A stretch of DNA of 64,000 nucleotides from Thecaphora thlaspeos (Eukaryota; Basidiomycota; Ustilaginomycetes; Urocystidales; Glomosporiaceae), in contig UWYS01000011.1 of the NCBI GenBank assembly GCA_900291925.1, forward strand, positions 783,349 through 847,348, in the 5' to 3' direction. Made by a program: the position numbers and the translations under genes. The notes beneath the pieces are model-generated. The model worked only from the letters and a program-made list of their open reading frames with translations. It did not search any database and was not told the origin of the DNA. Positions 12,096 through 22,700 of this stretch are shown here, in pieces. Positions within the stretch are counted from its first letter, which is position 1, and each line of letters begins with the position of its first letter.

Positions 12096-12583
12096 AGTGA
12101 ATGCTCCCAGCATCGCCTTGCTCCTTGACCCCCGTCGTATCTAAGAGCTTGGCAAGGGCCAGGTCCGCCAGCATCTCCTGTTTCCCTCCCCATCTCCGGC
12201 CCTTTTCTTTGCACCGCCCCCCCCCCCCCCCGCTCGACCATCACCTTGGCCTTTCTCCAACGCGCCCGACCCAATCGCTCTCTACCAGGTCTCCCCGTCC
12301 ACCCGTCCGCGCGTCCGCCCGTGGTTCATCCTCGCTCTCCGTCTCTCTAATACCTTGCACAGTCCCGCTCGACCGCCCCAGTCGACCATCACGTTCCCTG
12401 TTTCCTTTGCTTGATCGACCACGCGTCCCCGTAGAGCGAGCGCTGGTGTCTTGAGCAAGTGCCATTGCGCCCCTGCTAGCCCTGCTACTCGCGCGCATAC
12501 AACGCGCCCGGCACGCAGCGACCGCCGCCGAGTCTCCCAAGCCCCACCTCCTGTCCGTCCTTGTCGCGGCGCCGCACCCGACC
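12096..12583 (+). promoter_or_regulatory. Promoter/leader of the membrane-protein gene, with C15 tract
   Basis: This CT-rich region upstream of ATG 12584 includes a run of 15 C at 12217-12231 and a long pyrimidine-rich leader (12180-12420). No TATA box is evident. Confidence 0.45.
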
Positions 12584-14491
12584 ATGGACACGTCTTCGGC
12601 CGCCCTGAGCGCCATCTCGATGGCGCAGCAGTCGTCGGGCCTGCACGGCTGTGGATCGGCCGATATCATCTTTGACGCGGTGCCCATCTCGGACGCGCAC
12701 TCGTTCCTGCTGCTGATCGTGGCCTACTCGATTTGCCTGGGCATGGTGGTGCTCGAGTTCTTCTCGCACCTCAGCTTCGACTACCAGCTGCTGCGCAAGC
12801 GCGGCTGGTCGGACCCTGCCAAGTTTGTCTCGCGCACCGCCTACCTCCTGGTGCGCACCGTGCCGCCCGTCTTTCTCTCGCTCGTGCTGGTCTTCCTCAC
12901 CACCAAGTTCAACAACTGCCGCGTCGTCCCGCTCACCTTCAACATCCTCGCCATGGTCAGCATCGACGCCGTCTCCCTCATCTTTCTCCAGCGCACCATG
13001 GCGCTCTACTCGTGAAAGCGCTACGTCGTCCTCCCCCTCACCGTCGTCTACTGCATCGTCTTTGCCCTCAGCACCGTCTCGCTCCCGCAGATCGGCATCG
13101 GTCGTCGCATCCCCAACTGCAAGTACTGCGCCTACGACACGCGGCGCGACGAGTTGCGCTACCTCATCCCCAGCATCGTCTACAAGTCCTCGTCCCTCAT
13201 CCTCGACCTGACCCTGCTCCTCCTCACCATGCACCGCCTCGTCGACGGCGGCATCGAGTCCCTCTTCAGCTCGCGCGCCACGCGTGGCATCAACAACATC
13301 TCGCACTCGAATCTCTCGGCCTTCCTCCTGCGCCAGGGCCTCGTCTTCTACGCCCTTCAGACGGCCACCGAGGTCGTCTTTATCACCATCTTCTTTTCCA
13401 CCACGCAGGTCTCGTACCAGGTGCTCGGAACGGCCCTCTTGCTCTCCATCCCGCCCATCAGCGCCGGCGCGGCGTTCCGCGAGATGGGCAAGAAGGCCTC
13501 GACTGTGACGCATAAGCACCACCAGGTCCACGAGACCATCAACTCTTCCACCAACAACACGTCGCAGAACGGGCCCGGCGCCGGCAGCATCGGCGTCAGC
13601 GGCCAGACGATCAGCCGCTCCGAACGACGTCGCGGCTCCACCATTCTCGAGGAGGATCACACGTCGTCAAGCGTTGGCGGACGCGGCGTCATTGTCAACT
13701 CGGTCGTCGACCGCTACGGTATCGGCAAGCACGGCCAGCAGCACCAGCAACCGCACGGCGGTGGCGTCGGCGTCGGCGTTGTCCAGCGTGAGCTCTCTGC
13801 GGCGGGGACAAGCACCATCTCGGAAAAGCATGCCAACCGTGTGACGTGGGGCACAGATGCGCCGAGCGACTGGACGCCCTCGAGCGCCGTCGACGAGGCG
13901 CGCCTCCACCCATCGAGCGACGGCGGCAACAACGGCGTGCTCGTCACCATCGGCACCGTCTCGCGGAGGGACGAAGCGATCGGCGACGACGACGGCTGGC
14001 GCGACGACGGCTCTATCCGCTACTCGAGCGACCTCGCCGATCCCGAGGCGATGGAGATGCGACGCCAGCCGAGCAGCACCATCTCTTCCTCTGCTGCTGG
14101 TGCACCAGCAGCAGCACCGATGGCGGTGACAGAGGGACGTCCTGCCGCCTTGGGCTTGAGCCGCGGAGGCTACGGTCTCGATCCGGACTCGTCATAGCAG
14201 GAGGAGGAGGAGGAAGGTCTGCCCCATTACCGTCACCAGCGGGGACGTAGTGCTGAGCTGGCATCGACGAGCCCCTGGATCCCGCAGACGCCCAAGAGCC
14301 CCTACCCGCACACGACGGCCTGGAGCAACTTTGTGCACGACGATCTCGCCTTTGAGCCGGTCACGGTGCCGCCGTCGTCGCTCAGCCCGCCCCCCGGGTG
14401 ATACCGCAGCCCCGTCCAGACCTACGGCGGCACTGGCCTCTACCGCGGCGCCAACGATAGCCAGGACGATGCACCGTGGCGAGCCTTCTAG
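12584..14491 (+). pseudogene. Seven-transmembrane fungal protein, frame interrupted by three stops
   Basis: One frame with strong coding bias spans 636 codons from ATG 12584 (MDTSSAALS) to TAG 14489-14491. It is interrupted by TGA 13013-13015, TAG 14195-14197 and TGA 14399-14401. About seven hydrophobic segments can be read: SFLLLIVAYSICLGMVVL, LLVRTVPPVFLSLVLVF, LTFNILAMVSIDAVSLIF, YVVLPLTVVYCIVFAL, SSLILDLTLLLLTM, LVFYALQTATEVVFITIFF and VLGTALLLSIPP. A long Ser/Gly/His-rich cytoplasmic-type tail follows. This resembles the fungal GPCR-like membrane proteins of unknown ligand. The first stop falls where an aromatic codon would fit (ALYS-stop-KRYVV) and separates TM3 from TM4. The sequence after each stop keeps the GC-ending codon bias, so decay is recent, or the stops are bypassed. 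If the first stop is real, a 143-aa protein results; an internal frame runs to 14197. Confidence 0.6.
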
Positions 14492-16127
14492 GGACTTGCG
14501 CGATCTACCTTCTCTTTTTCACCCCTCATATTCCCTCGGGCGCTGTCACTGCCGACGCCGAAACGCCTCTTTTGTTATGGACCGGACCGCCTTCCCCTCA
14601 CCTCGCATTGCTTTCCCCTGCTTGCTCCATTCCCGACATACCGAAGGTACGAGGGGCGGAAGCCATGCCGGTCCGCCGACGCTGTTATATTACTAGACTA
14701 GACCCAACCGCAAGACATCCCTTGCTTGCCCTTTCATTGCTGCTGCTGCTGCTGCTGCTCGATACTTGCTATAAACTCTGTAGACAAATAGACACCCATG
14801 AGGCTTTCAGACAATACCACCTCATCGCACGAGTCGATTGCTGACTGACTAAGGTGGGACGGGGTCCTAGGTGATGCGTCCTGACTCGAAGTTTTCGGGC
14901 TCGCGTCGACCCCGTGACGTGGCAGAGATTGAGGAGGCGCGACGAAGGACGTCCCTTCACTCCCTTCGTCTTCTACGCGTAGAGTCACATGTCGACGTGT
15001 CACGATATCGCTCTCGTCAGGGTGAGGAGAGATTCGGGACGGGTGAGAGTGGGCGGAAGACCTTACAGCGACAGGAGATAGACGGAAAGATCCGAACGAA
15101 GTCGTCGTCGCCGAGCCGCCGGATGATTGACACTTTCTCGTCCCTACCTCTCGGCTTGCTCTTTCGACGGCACATTTATTTGTACACCCCTTCTAAGCCG
15201 ATCTCGAGGGTGTGCGAGTGTAGATGACCGGGTGTGGACAGAGGGATGGCGTGCGGCTGGGTAAAGGAGAGGCGTCAAAGCCTTTTGGCGATGGCAGCGC
15301 GCCGCTTTTCCCTACCTCTCCCGAGGGTGGAAAGAACCGGAACGGCCGGGCACCTCTGGCCGCATGAGCCGGCTTTACGCCGTGTGACGGTCGGTCCTAT
15401 GTCTGTCAGAAGTAGCCTGTATGCTAGTGTGGTGATCCGCCTGACCCTTGTCCAGTATCGCTTGGTGTGCGCAGACCGCATACAGGGGGTACAGCAGCTC
15501 GTAAAGACGACGCCGATGACATTGGAGGTGCGAACGTGGTGGTGTGTACGAGCGTTTGGTGGTGTTGCTTCCCCCCGCCGCGTATTGCCCTGCCTCTCGG
15601 CCGGTGTGACGACAGTTGCGTTAGTTTCGTCCCTGCCTTGCCTCCCCCGCTCGATCACTCCCGCCGCCTCTCGCACTGCTGACCTTCGCCGTCATTCGCA
15701 ATCGATGGGGCGCGGTCTCGGCCGTACCTGTGATCACGCTCCTACCGGCGGGGCAACATCGGTGAAATTCGTTTCTTGGACGGAGGGGAGGCAAAAAAAA
15801 AAAAAAAAAAAGGGACAGGAAAAGTCGAGAGAAAAGCAAAGCCAAGGGTTGGGGAGATCCTGACGCCGATATGTAGCGAGGCGCCGCCCGCCGTGACTCG
15901 GTCGCGTCAGGCAGGAGAGCCAGAGGCGCACGCAGCGCCAGCGCCATGGACGCACATTTGACTACGCACGGATGCACGTATCGTGCAGCAGGCAGCAGGC
16001 AGTAGGTAGCAGGCAGGGCCCAACCACGGCGGCGAAAGCAACCTCGCCCGCCCGTAACACAGGCCACACGCAGGCGGCCAAGGCCAGGCCAAGGGGAAAA
16101 AAAGGGAGGGCCGAGCGAGAGGCTTTG
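14492..16127. other. Intergenic region with CTG and poly-A tracts
   Basis: There are 1.6 kb between the membrane-protein gene and the enolase promoter. It holds a (CTG)7-type microsatellite at 14738-14759 and a run of 19 A at 15793-15811. Short frames exist on both strands but lack codon bias; none is supported. Confidence 0.5.
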
Positions 16128-16134
16128 TATATAT
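16128..16134 (+). promoter_or_regulatory. TATA box of the enolase gene
   Basis: TATATAT lies 106 bp upstream of the enolase ATG. It is followed by a CA/CT-rich leader with a C tract just before the start, the usual architecture of a strong fungal glycolytic promoter. The role is inferred from position and sequence only. Confidence 0.55.
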
Positions 16135-16233
16135 CAACAGCCAGCCGCAACGTCCGCCATCCCACCGCTTCACCACCACCATCCCATCGCATCCAATCTT
16201 CCCCCTTCCCCCCCCCCACAAAACTCGCCCAGC

Positions 16234-17918
16234 ATGTCTACCGTCCAGAAGGTTCACGCTCGCATGATCATTGACTCGCGTGGCAACCCCACCGTCGAGG
16301 TCGACGTCACCACCGCCAAGGGTCTCTTCCGCGCCGCCGTCCCCTCGGGCGCCTCGACGGGCATCCACGAGGCCGTCGAGCTCCGCGACGGTGACAAGGC
16401 CAACTGGGTCGGCAAGGGCGTTCAGAAGGCCATCGACAACGTCAACAACCTCATCGGCCCTGAGCTCATCAAGGCCCAGATCGCCGTCACCAGCCAGAAG
16501 GAGGTCGACGACTTCCTCATCAAGCTCGACGGCACCCCCAACAAGGGCAAGCTCGGCGCCAACGCCATCCTCGGCGTCTCCACCGCCATCGCCAAGGCTG
16601 GCGCCGGCGAGAAGGGCGTCTCCCTCTACGCCTACCTCGCCGAGCTCGCCGGCACCAAGAAGCCCTACGTCCTCCCCGCCCCTGCCATGAACGTCATCAA
16701 CGGCGGCTCCCACGCCGGCAACGCCCTCGCCTTCCAGGAGTTCATGATCGTCCCCACCGGCGCAAAGTCGTTCACCGATGCCATGAAGGTCGGCACCGAG
16801 GTCTACCACACCCTCAAGAAGGTCATCCAGGCCAAGTACGGCATCGACGGTGAGTGCGCGCGGCCTCGGCCGAGCAGAGGCGGTCACAGTCGAGGCGAGG
16901 TAAGGCGAGGCGACGAGGTGCTAGAGAGCCAGTCGCAGGTGCGACGAGCGTGCGCCGAGAGAGAATGGCTCCGCTACGGATAGATTTGCACACGCCCGCC
17001 CGCCCGCCGGTCGCACGGCAATCGCCCGTTCTCCCGCACGACGAACGAACTGGTGCTGACCCGTTGCCCCTCTCTCTCCCCCCCCCCCCCAATCCTTCGC
17101 CCCGCTCCCAGCCACCAACGTCGGTGACGAGGGCGGATTTGCGCCCAACGTCGGCTCGGCCGACGAGGCGCTCGAGATCCTCAGCGAGGCCATCAAGAAG
17201 GCCGGCTACGAGGGCAAGGTGCACATCTCGCTCGACGTTGCCTCGTCCGAGTTCTACAAGGACGGAAAGTACGACCTCGACTTCAAGAAACCCAACTCGG
17301 ACTCGTCCAAGTGGCTCAGCGGCAAGGAGCTGGCCGACGTCTACCTCGGCTTCATCAAGAAGTACCCCATCGCCTCGATCGAGGACCCCTTCGACCAGGA
17401 CGACTGGGAGGCCTGGTCGCACCTCCGCGCCAACGCCGGCGTCACTATCATCGGCGACGACCTCACCGTCACGAACCCGCTGCGCATCAAGACGGCCATC
17501 GAGAAGAAGGCGTGCAACGGTCTCCTGCTCAAGATCAACCAGATCGGCACCATCTCCGAGTCGATCCAGGCTGCGCAGCTCTCGCAGTCGGACAACTGGG
17601 CCGTCATGGTCTCGCACCGCTCCGGCGAGACGGAGGACACGTCGATCGCCGACCTCGTCGTCGGACTGCGCACGGGCATCATCAAGACCGGCGCCGCCTG
17701 CAGGTCGGAGCGCACGGCCAAGTGTGAGTTGAGCTTGCCACGCACGTCGGATTGCCCCGTCGTTGTTCTTCCACTGACACCTTGACATTGTGTTCCTTTG
17801 CTGTTTACCACTGGCAGACAACCAGCTGCTGAGGATCGAGGAGCAGGAGCCCGATGCCGTCTACGCCGGCATCGACGGCTTCACGCAGGGCGAGGCCGCG
17901 CCCAAGGTCCTCCAGTGA
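16234..17918 (+). CDS. ENO1: Enolase (2-phosphoglycerate dehydratase)
   Basis: Cytosolic glycolytic enzyme interconverting 2-phosphoglycerate and phosphoenolpyruvate. Three exons, 16234-16849, 17112-17723 and 17818-17918, give 442 aa, the normal size. Introns are 262 nt (GTGAGT...CCCAG, containing a 13-C tract) and 94 nt (GTGAGT...GGCAG). Family landmarks are [11 protein letters not shown] at the N-terminus, the SGASTG mobile loop, [19 protein letters not shown], the metal-binding [10 protein letters not shown], the signature [15 protein letters not shown] with catalytic Lys about 346, and [13 protein letters not shown] with His about 374. The end is GEAAPKVLQ. Codon use is extremely C-ending, as expected for a highly expressed gene. 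The promoter has a TATATAT at 16128. Very secure identification. Confidence 0.97.
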
Positions 17919-18458
17919 TTGTGTGTCGTTGTCGTCGTTGTTTCGTCGTGTCGAAGTAGTTGCTTGGCAGCGAGCAGCAACAAAAGAAATATCTCGAGTC
18001 CTTGTCCTGTCCTGTCCTGTTCGTCCGCTCGGCTTGGCTTGGCTTGGTTGTGCGCGCCGTAAAGCATTTTCGTAGCGAGCATACTCCTCCGATCCTAAGG
18101 CCAACAAAAAATGTTGTGATGATGGACGAACATTGCGAGGGAGAGACGGCCAGACGACTCTGTACGCTCTCTTCGAATAGGGTGATCGGGGCGGTCGTGC
18201 TCAAGATTGAGAGCTAGTAGCTACCGGCCTGGAAGAGGAAGAGGAAGAGGGACGTCCAGACTGACTTATTGTATGCGCGCATGGCTGAGGAGGCGGTTCA
18301 GGAAGGTAAGGGGGGTTTGGTTGGGCGGTCGGATTTGGGAATAGCGGCCTGGAAGAGGAAGAGGTAAAAAAGGTCCAGACTGAATGTAAGGCGCACATCA
18401 TCGTCTCTGCGGTCCAGCAAAAGTGGAGAATTAGAAGTGGGCGAAAGGAAACAAAATG
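17919..18458. other. Enolase 3' region and tRNA downstream flank
   Basis: There are 540 bp of unique sequence with short direct repeats: CTGTCCTGTCCTGT near 18005, GGCTTGGCTTGGCTTGG near 18030, and a repeated GGCCTGGAAGAGGAAGAGG at about 18229 and 18349. No gene is seen. Confidence 0.5.
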
Positions 18459-18559
18459 TTCCCGGCCGGGGAATCGAACCCCGATCTCAACAGTACTGAT
18501 GCCTCTTCCAGAGGAGTCAAGCTGAGAGTGTCGTATACTGACCATTGTACTAACCAGGA
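18459..18559 (-). tRNA. tRNA-Glu (anticodon CTC), intron-containing, copy 1
   Basis: Read on the minus strand, the 5' acceptor strand TCCTGGT pairs with 3' GCCGGGA (two U-G pairs near the ends), with discriminator A at 18459. The T arm is CGGGG-TTCGATT-CCCCG. The anticodon stem CGACA/TGTTG encloses loop CTCTCA plus C, so the anticodon is CTC. A 29-nt intron (18494-18522) sits at the canonical position after base 37 and contains GAG, able to pair with the anticodon. The mature length is 72 nt. A TTTT terminator follows immediately, and AT-rich TATATATA sequence lies upstream at about 18580. The exon sequence is nearly identical to the copy at 52981, while the introns differ completely. Confidence 0.9.
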
Positions 18560-18892
18560 AGCAGATACAAAAATAAAGTTATTTATATATATAAAACACT
18601 ATATATTTATCTTAGTATTAGAAAAAATAAATGCAGTTTAATCGGGAGCCGCGGCAGTTCTGTGGTTCGATATGTCCAGGTCTGATTGCGGCTCCCTATT
18701 CTATCGGGCGACAAACTGCCGCTCCCGGACTTAAGGGAGAAAAATCGCGAGGCCCAAAAATATCGGGCATTAGTACGTATCGGGCAAGAAAATGCTGGTA
18801 TGGAGATATGGGGCGGTTCCTTATTTCCCTGCCCGATTCCCTGACCCCGCCCTATCGGGGCAAAGGACATTACTAAAGCAGACCGCGAGTAC
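18560..18892. repeat. AT-rich tRNA upstream flank grading into ATCGGGC repeats
   Basis: There is a sharply AT-rich patch at 18565-18630, then dispersed words such as TATCGGGC, GCGGCTCCC and ATCGGGCAAG in loose repetition. It is the same repeat vocabulary as 51620-52900. No coding potential is seen. Confidence 0.5.
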
Positions 18893-19100
18893 GAATCGGG
18901 GTGCCCAATCAAATTGGCCGAAACAGAATCGGCGCACATGAAAGAGCCGCGAATCCAAATCGGAATGTTTGAACAAATCGGCCGAAGAAAACCGGCGCGT
19001 GTAAAAGAGTCGCGACTACAAATCGGGGGGTTCCAACAAATCGGCCAAAAATAAGCGGCGAGCACGAAAGGAGCCGGGACTTCAAATCGGGCTGCCCAAA
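18893..19100. repeat. 64-bp tandem repeat, three and a half copies
   Basis: AATCGG marks the start of successive units at 18894, 18958, 19021 and 19085, so the period is 63-64 bp. Each unit contains AAATCGGCCGAAAA-like and CGGCGCRYRTRAAAGAGYCGCGA-like blocks. Copies are roughly 70-80% similar by eye. It lies between tRNA-Glu and MSH6. Confidence 0.75.
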
Positions 19101-19724
19101 TAGATACAAGTCCGGGAGCCGCAGCCTTAACCCCGATATCGTATGAATTCTAAGATTAAGATTTGACCGAGCGAGCTGGCCGCGTCGTTCCAACGCGAAA
19201 AGCGCACCTGGGCGTCCCCCGCGTCGCGCGTCGCGAAAAGTGGCCCGCGCCCACCTTCTGGACCTGTGGCCGGGGCTGAGCCCCACCGCGCCTTCAGCAG
19301 CCTCGTCGCCCGTGTTCACCTCCCCACCATCACCACCACCCGACGCATTACATCCTTCTTACCTCCATCCTCTAGCTCTCTTCGAACCGGCCTTTTCCGT
19401 AGATCTTTCCTCATTCCCGACCTATAGCATAGCCAGCCAGTCCCACCTCGTCTGCGTTTCGTCTCGTCACCGTCCGACCTCGCACATCCCCGACCATTGC
19501 AGCATACACGACCCTCTTACCCCTTTGCGCTTCGCCCATCGCCACCCGCAAAATCCCGTCACTTAGCAGCACCGTGACGCCAGGCGCAGCGTCGATAACC
19601 ACGTAGCGCCCAGTGTATTGGCTCGTCCGACCGACCTAAGACACGGAAGCCAGACCGCGATCTCGCCGTATCCCAACCGCACCCAGCGCCTCGACAAGGA
19701 CGGGCCCAACGCGCCTCCAGCACG
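19101..19724 (+). promoter_or_regulatory. MSH6 upstream region
   Basis: This is the CA/CT-rich upstream region and leader of MSH6. The first 40 bases still carry repeat words; from about 19240 the sequence is unique and pyrimidine-rich. No other gene is seen. Confidence 0.4.
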
Positions 19725-22700
19725 ATGGCACCATCGACATCGGTCAAAACCAGCGGCAGCGGCGGCGGGAAGCAGTCGACCCTGCTGGGCTTCTTCGGCA
19801 AGGCCAACGCGGCCGCCGCCGAGGGGACTCCGGCCAAGTCCGGCGCGCCCGCCGGAGCTTCTGCCAGCGCGACTCTTAAAACGGCGACGCAAGCACCGCC
19901 TCGTCCCGCCTCGGCCCGTCCGACACTCGGCAGTGCCGCCAGCAGCAGTGGCAGCGGCAACAGCAACAGCCACAGCAGCCTCAGCAGCTTGTCAGGACGC
20001 GGCAGCCCCGTCGCCGCCGCCAACGCCGGAAAATCCACAAGACCGACGACGACGGCAACGAGCAGCAGCAGTGAGCCTAACCCCTCGCTCTGCCTCGACA
20101 CCCCGCCCCCCACCGAGCACCGGACCACGAAGCGCAGGAGGGCTGACAAACTCGGCGACGATACGGCGTCCTCCTCCCCCTCCCCCTCCCACCCGCCGTC
20201 TTCCCCTACAGCCATTCGAGCCGCAGGCAGCAGCATGGGCAACGGCAAGAGCAAGCCGCCCGCCACCCTCAAGTCCGGCGCCGCACATATCGAGACCCGC
20301 CTGACGCCGCCGGCGAGCAGCGATCCCATCGGTGCTATGGACATCGACGACGAGGAAGACGAGGACGACATGATGCCGGTACGAAGAGTGAGTAACAAGA
20401 GGCGAGACCGTCTCACGGCTGCGGGCGATGAGCCTGTCGGGACGACCGTCTGACACGCCTCCGCTCTCTCCTCTTTCCCACCTTCGTGCTTTCCTTCCCG
20501 CCCGCAGAGGAGCGCCGCCAAGCGCACCATCTCATACGCCGAGTCCGAGGACGAGTTCGGCGCCGAGTCGGATAGCGAGGAGGGCGTTGGAGGCTCCTTC
20601 TCCCCCTCGGCCAGCAAAAGCAAGCGACGCTCGTCCAACAGCATCAAAGGCAACAACGCTCGAGGCGCCAAGCGCTCGCGCACCGCCCGCGACGAAGACA
20701 ACTTCATTGTCAGCGACAACGACGACGACGAGGAGCTCTCGGACGGCCATACTTCGGGTAGATAGTCTGCGTGTCCCTCACTCTGATTCACAAAACGACG
20801 ACCAGGTGCTTATCATCCACATTTACCTTTCATCCTTTCGCGATTCTCTCCGACAGACGCCGCGATCGACGAAGACGACAACGAAGATGAGGCGCCCGTG
20901 CGCTCGAGCCACAAATCCAGCAGATCTACACCAGCCAATCCCCGGGCCGGCAGCACTGCGGCGAAGAACGAGACGCCCTCGCGTCCCTCGAGCCTCGGCG
21001 CCTTCCGCATGGGCAGCGCTAGCGTCGGCGACGCCACACCGTCGAAGCGAAATTCGCCGCCGACGGCGTCGTCCACCATGAACGCCACCAGGCCGATCAC
21101 AGCCGGCCCTTCGCTGTCGCACCTCACCAAGGCCGAGCGCCGGGTGGTCGAAGAGAAGCGCAAGCGGGCGGCCAACGAGCAGGCCTATAGCTTCCTCGTC
21201 GATCTGCGCGACAAGGACGGAAAGCGGCCCGGCGAGCCCGATTACGACCCGCGCACCGTCTACATCCCTGCGTCGGCGTGGCACGATTTCACGCCGTTCG
21301 AGGTCCAATTCTGGAAGATCAAGCAGAATCACTACGACACGGTCCTCTTCTTCCAGAAGGGCAAGTTCTACGAGCTGTACGAGGAGGACGCGCTGATCGG
21401 CCACCGCGAATTTGACCTCAAGCTGACGGACCGCATCAAGATGAAGATGGTCGGGGTCCCCGAGTCCTCGTTCGACATCTTTGCGGCCAAGTTCCTCGCA
21501 CTCGGCTACAAAGTCGGCCGCGTTGACCAGACCGAGACGGCCGTCGCAAAAGGAATGCGCGTCGGCGAAAAGTCGCGCGGTGGCGGCTCAGAGATTGTCA
21601 ACCGCGAGCTGCGCCACGTCCTCACCAGCGGGACCATCGTCGACGCCTCGGCACTCCCAGACGACCTCAACAGCTACTGCGTCTCGATCAAGGAAGAGCG
21701 GGCGGCGAGCGGCGGTTCCGCGGTGCGCTTTGGCGTCTGCACGCTCGACGCCTCGACGGCCGAGTTCAACCTGGCCGACTTTGAGGACGACGAGTCGCGC
21801 ACGCGCCTCGAGACGCTGCTCCGCTCGCTCCGCCTCAAGGAGGTGCTCCACGAAAAGGGCGGCCTCTCGCCCGCGACGGCGCGCGTCCTGCGCAACGTCG
21901 TCCCCGCAAGCTGCCAGACGACGATGCTCAAGGCCGGGACCGAGTTCCTCGATGCCGAGGCGACCCGCCAGAGGCTCGACGATCTGTTTGGCGGCGGTGA
22001 TGGTGGCGACGGTGAGACCGAAGGGGAGGACCAACAGAGCCGCCTTCCATCAGGAATCGCTTCGATGCTCGACCGCGATGCGGCCATGTCGGCGCTCGGC
22101 GCGATGCTCTCTTACCTCGCGACGCTCAACCTCGAGCGCGACCTGTGCTTGAGCTGCAACTTCAACATCTTTGACCCGCTGCGCCAGGACAAGTGCATGG
22201 TGCTCGACGCTCAGTCGCTCGTCCACCTCAACGTGCTCCAAAACGACCAGGGAACGGACCAGGGGACGCTCCACCGCCTTCTCAACCGGTGCGCCACGCC
22301 GTTCGGCAAGCGCCTCTTCAAGATCTGGATGGTCGCGCCGCTCGCCGAGATCGAGGCGATCCGTGCGCGTCAGGACGCGGTCGACGAGCTCCTTGGCTGC
22401 CCGGCGTTCGGCGAGGCGTTTGATGCGTTCGCGCGACAGCTTCCGGACGTCGAGCGTATCATCCCACGCATCTACGCGGGCAAGTGCCGGCCGAAGGACT
22501 TTACCAAGGTGCTCGCCGCCTTTGGCCTCTTCCGCGACGCGGTCGAGCGGCTCGAGGCGCTGGCCGAGGCGTTCGATGGCGGCATCGTCGTCGCGCTGCT
22601 TCGCTCGATCCCGGACGTAACAGCGCTGGCGGACGAGTTGCGGCGCAAGTTCCAGCTTGCCGATGATGGCTCGTTCACGCCGAAGCGCGGTGTCTTTGAG

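Noticed and set aside
12485..13660. Minus-strand frame of 391 codons opposite the membrane-protein gene
   Set aside because: Composition is that of an antisense shadow (Arg/Glu/Asp/Val/Gly-rich), while the plus strand encodes clear membrane segments.
15907..16887. Minus-strand frame of 326 codons opposite enolase
   Set aside because: Antisense shadow of a highly biased glycolytic gene.
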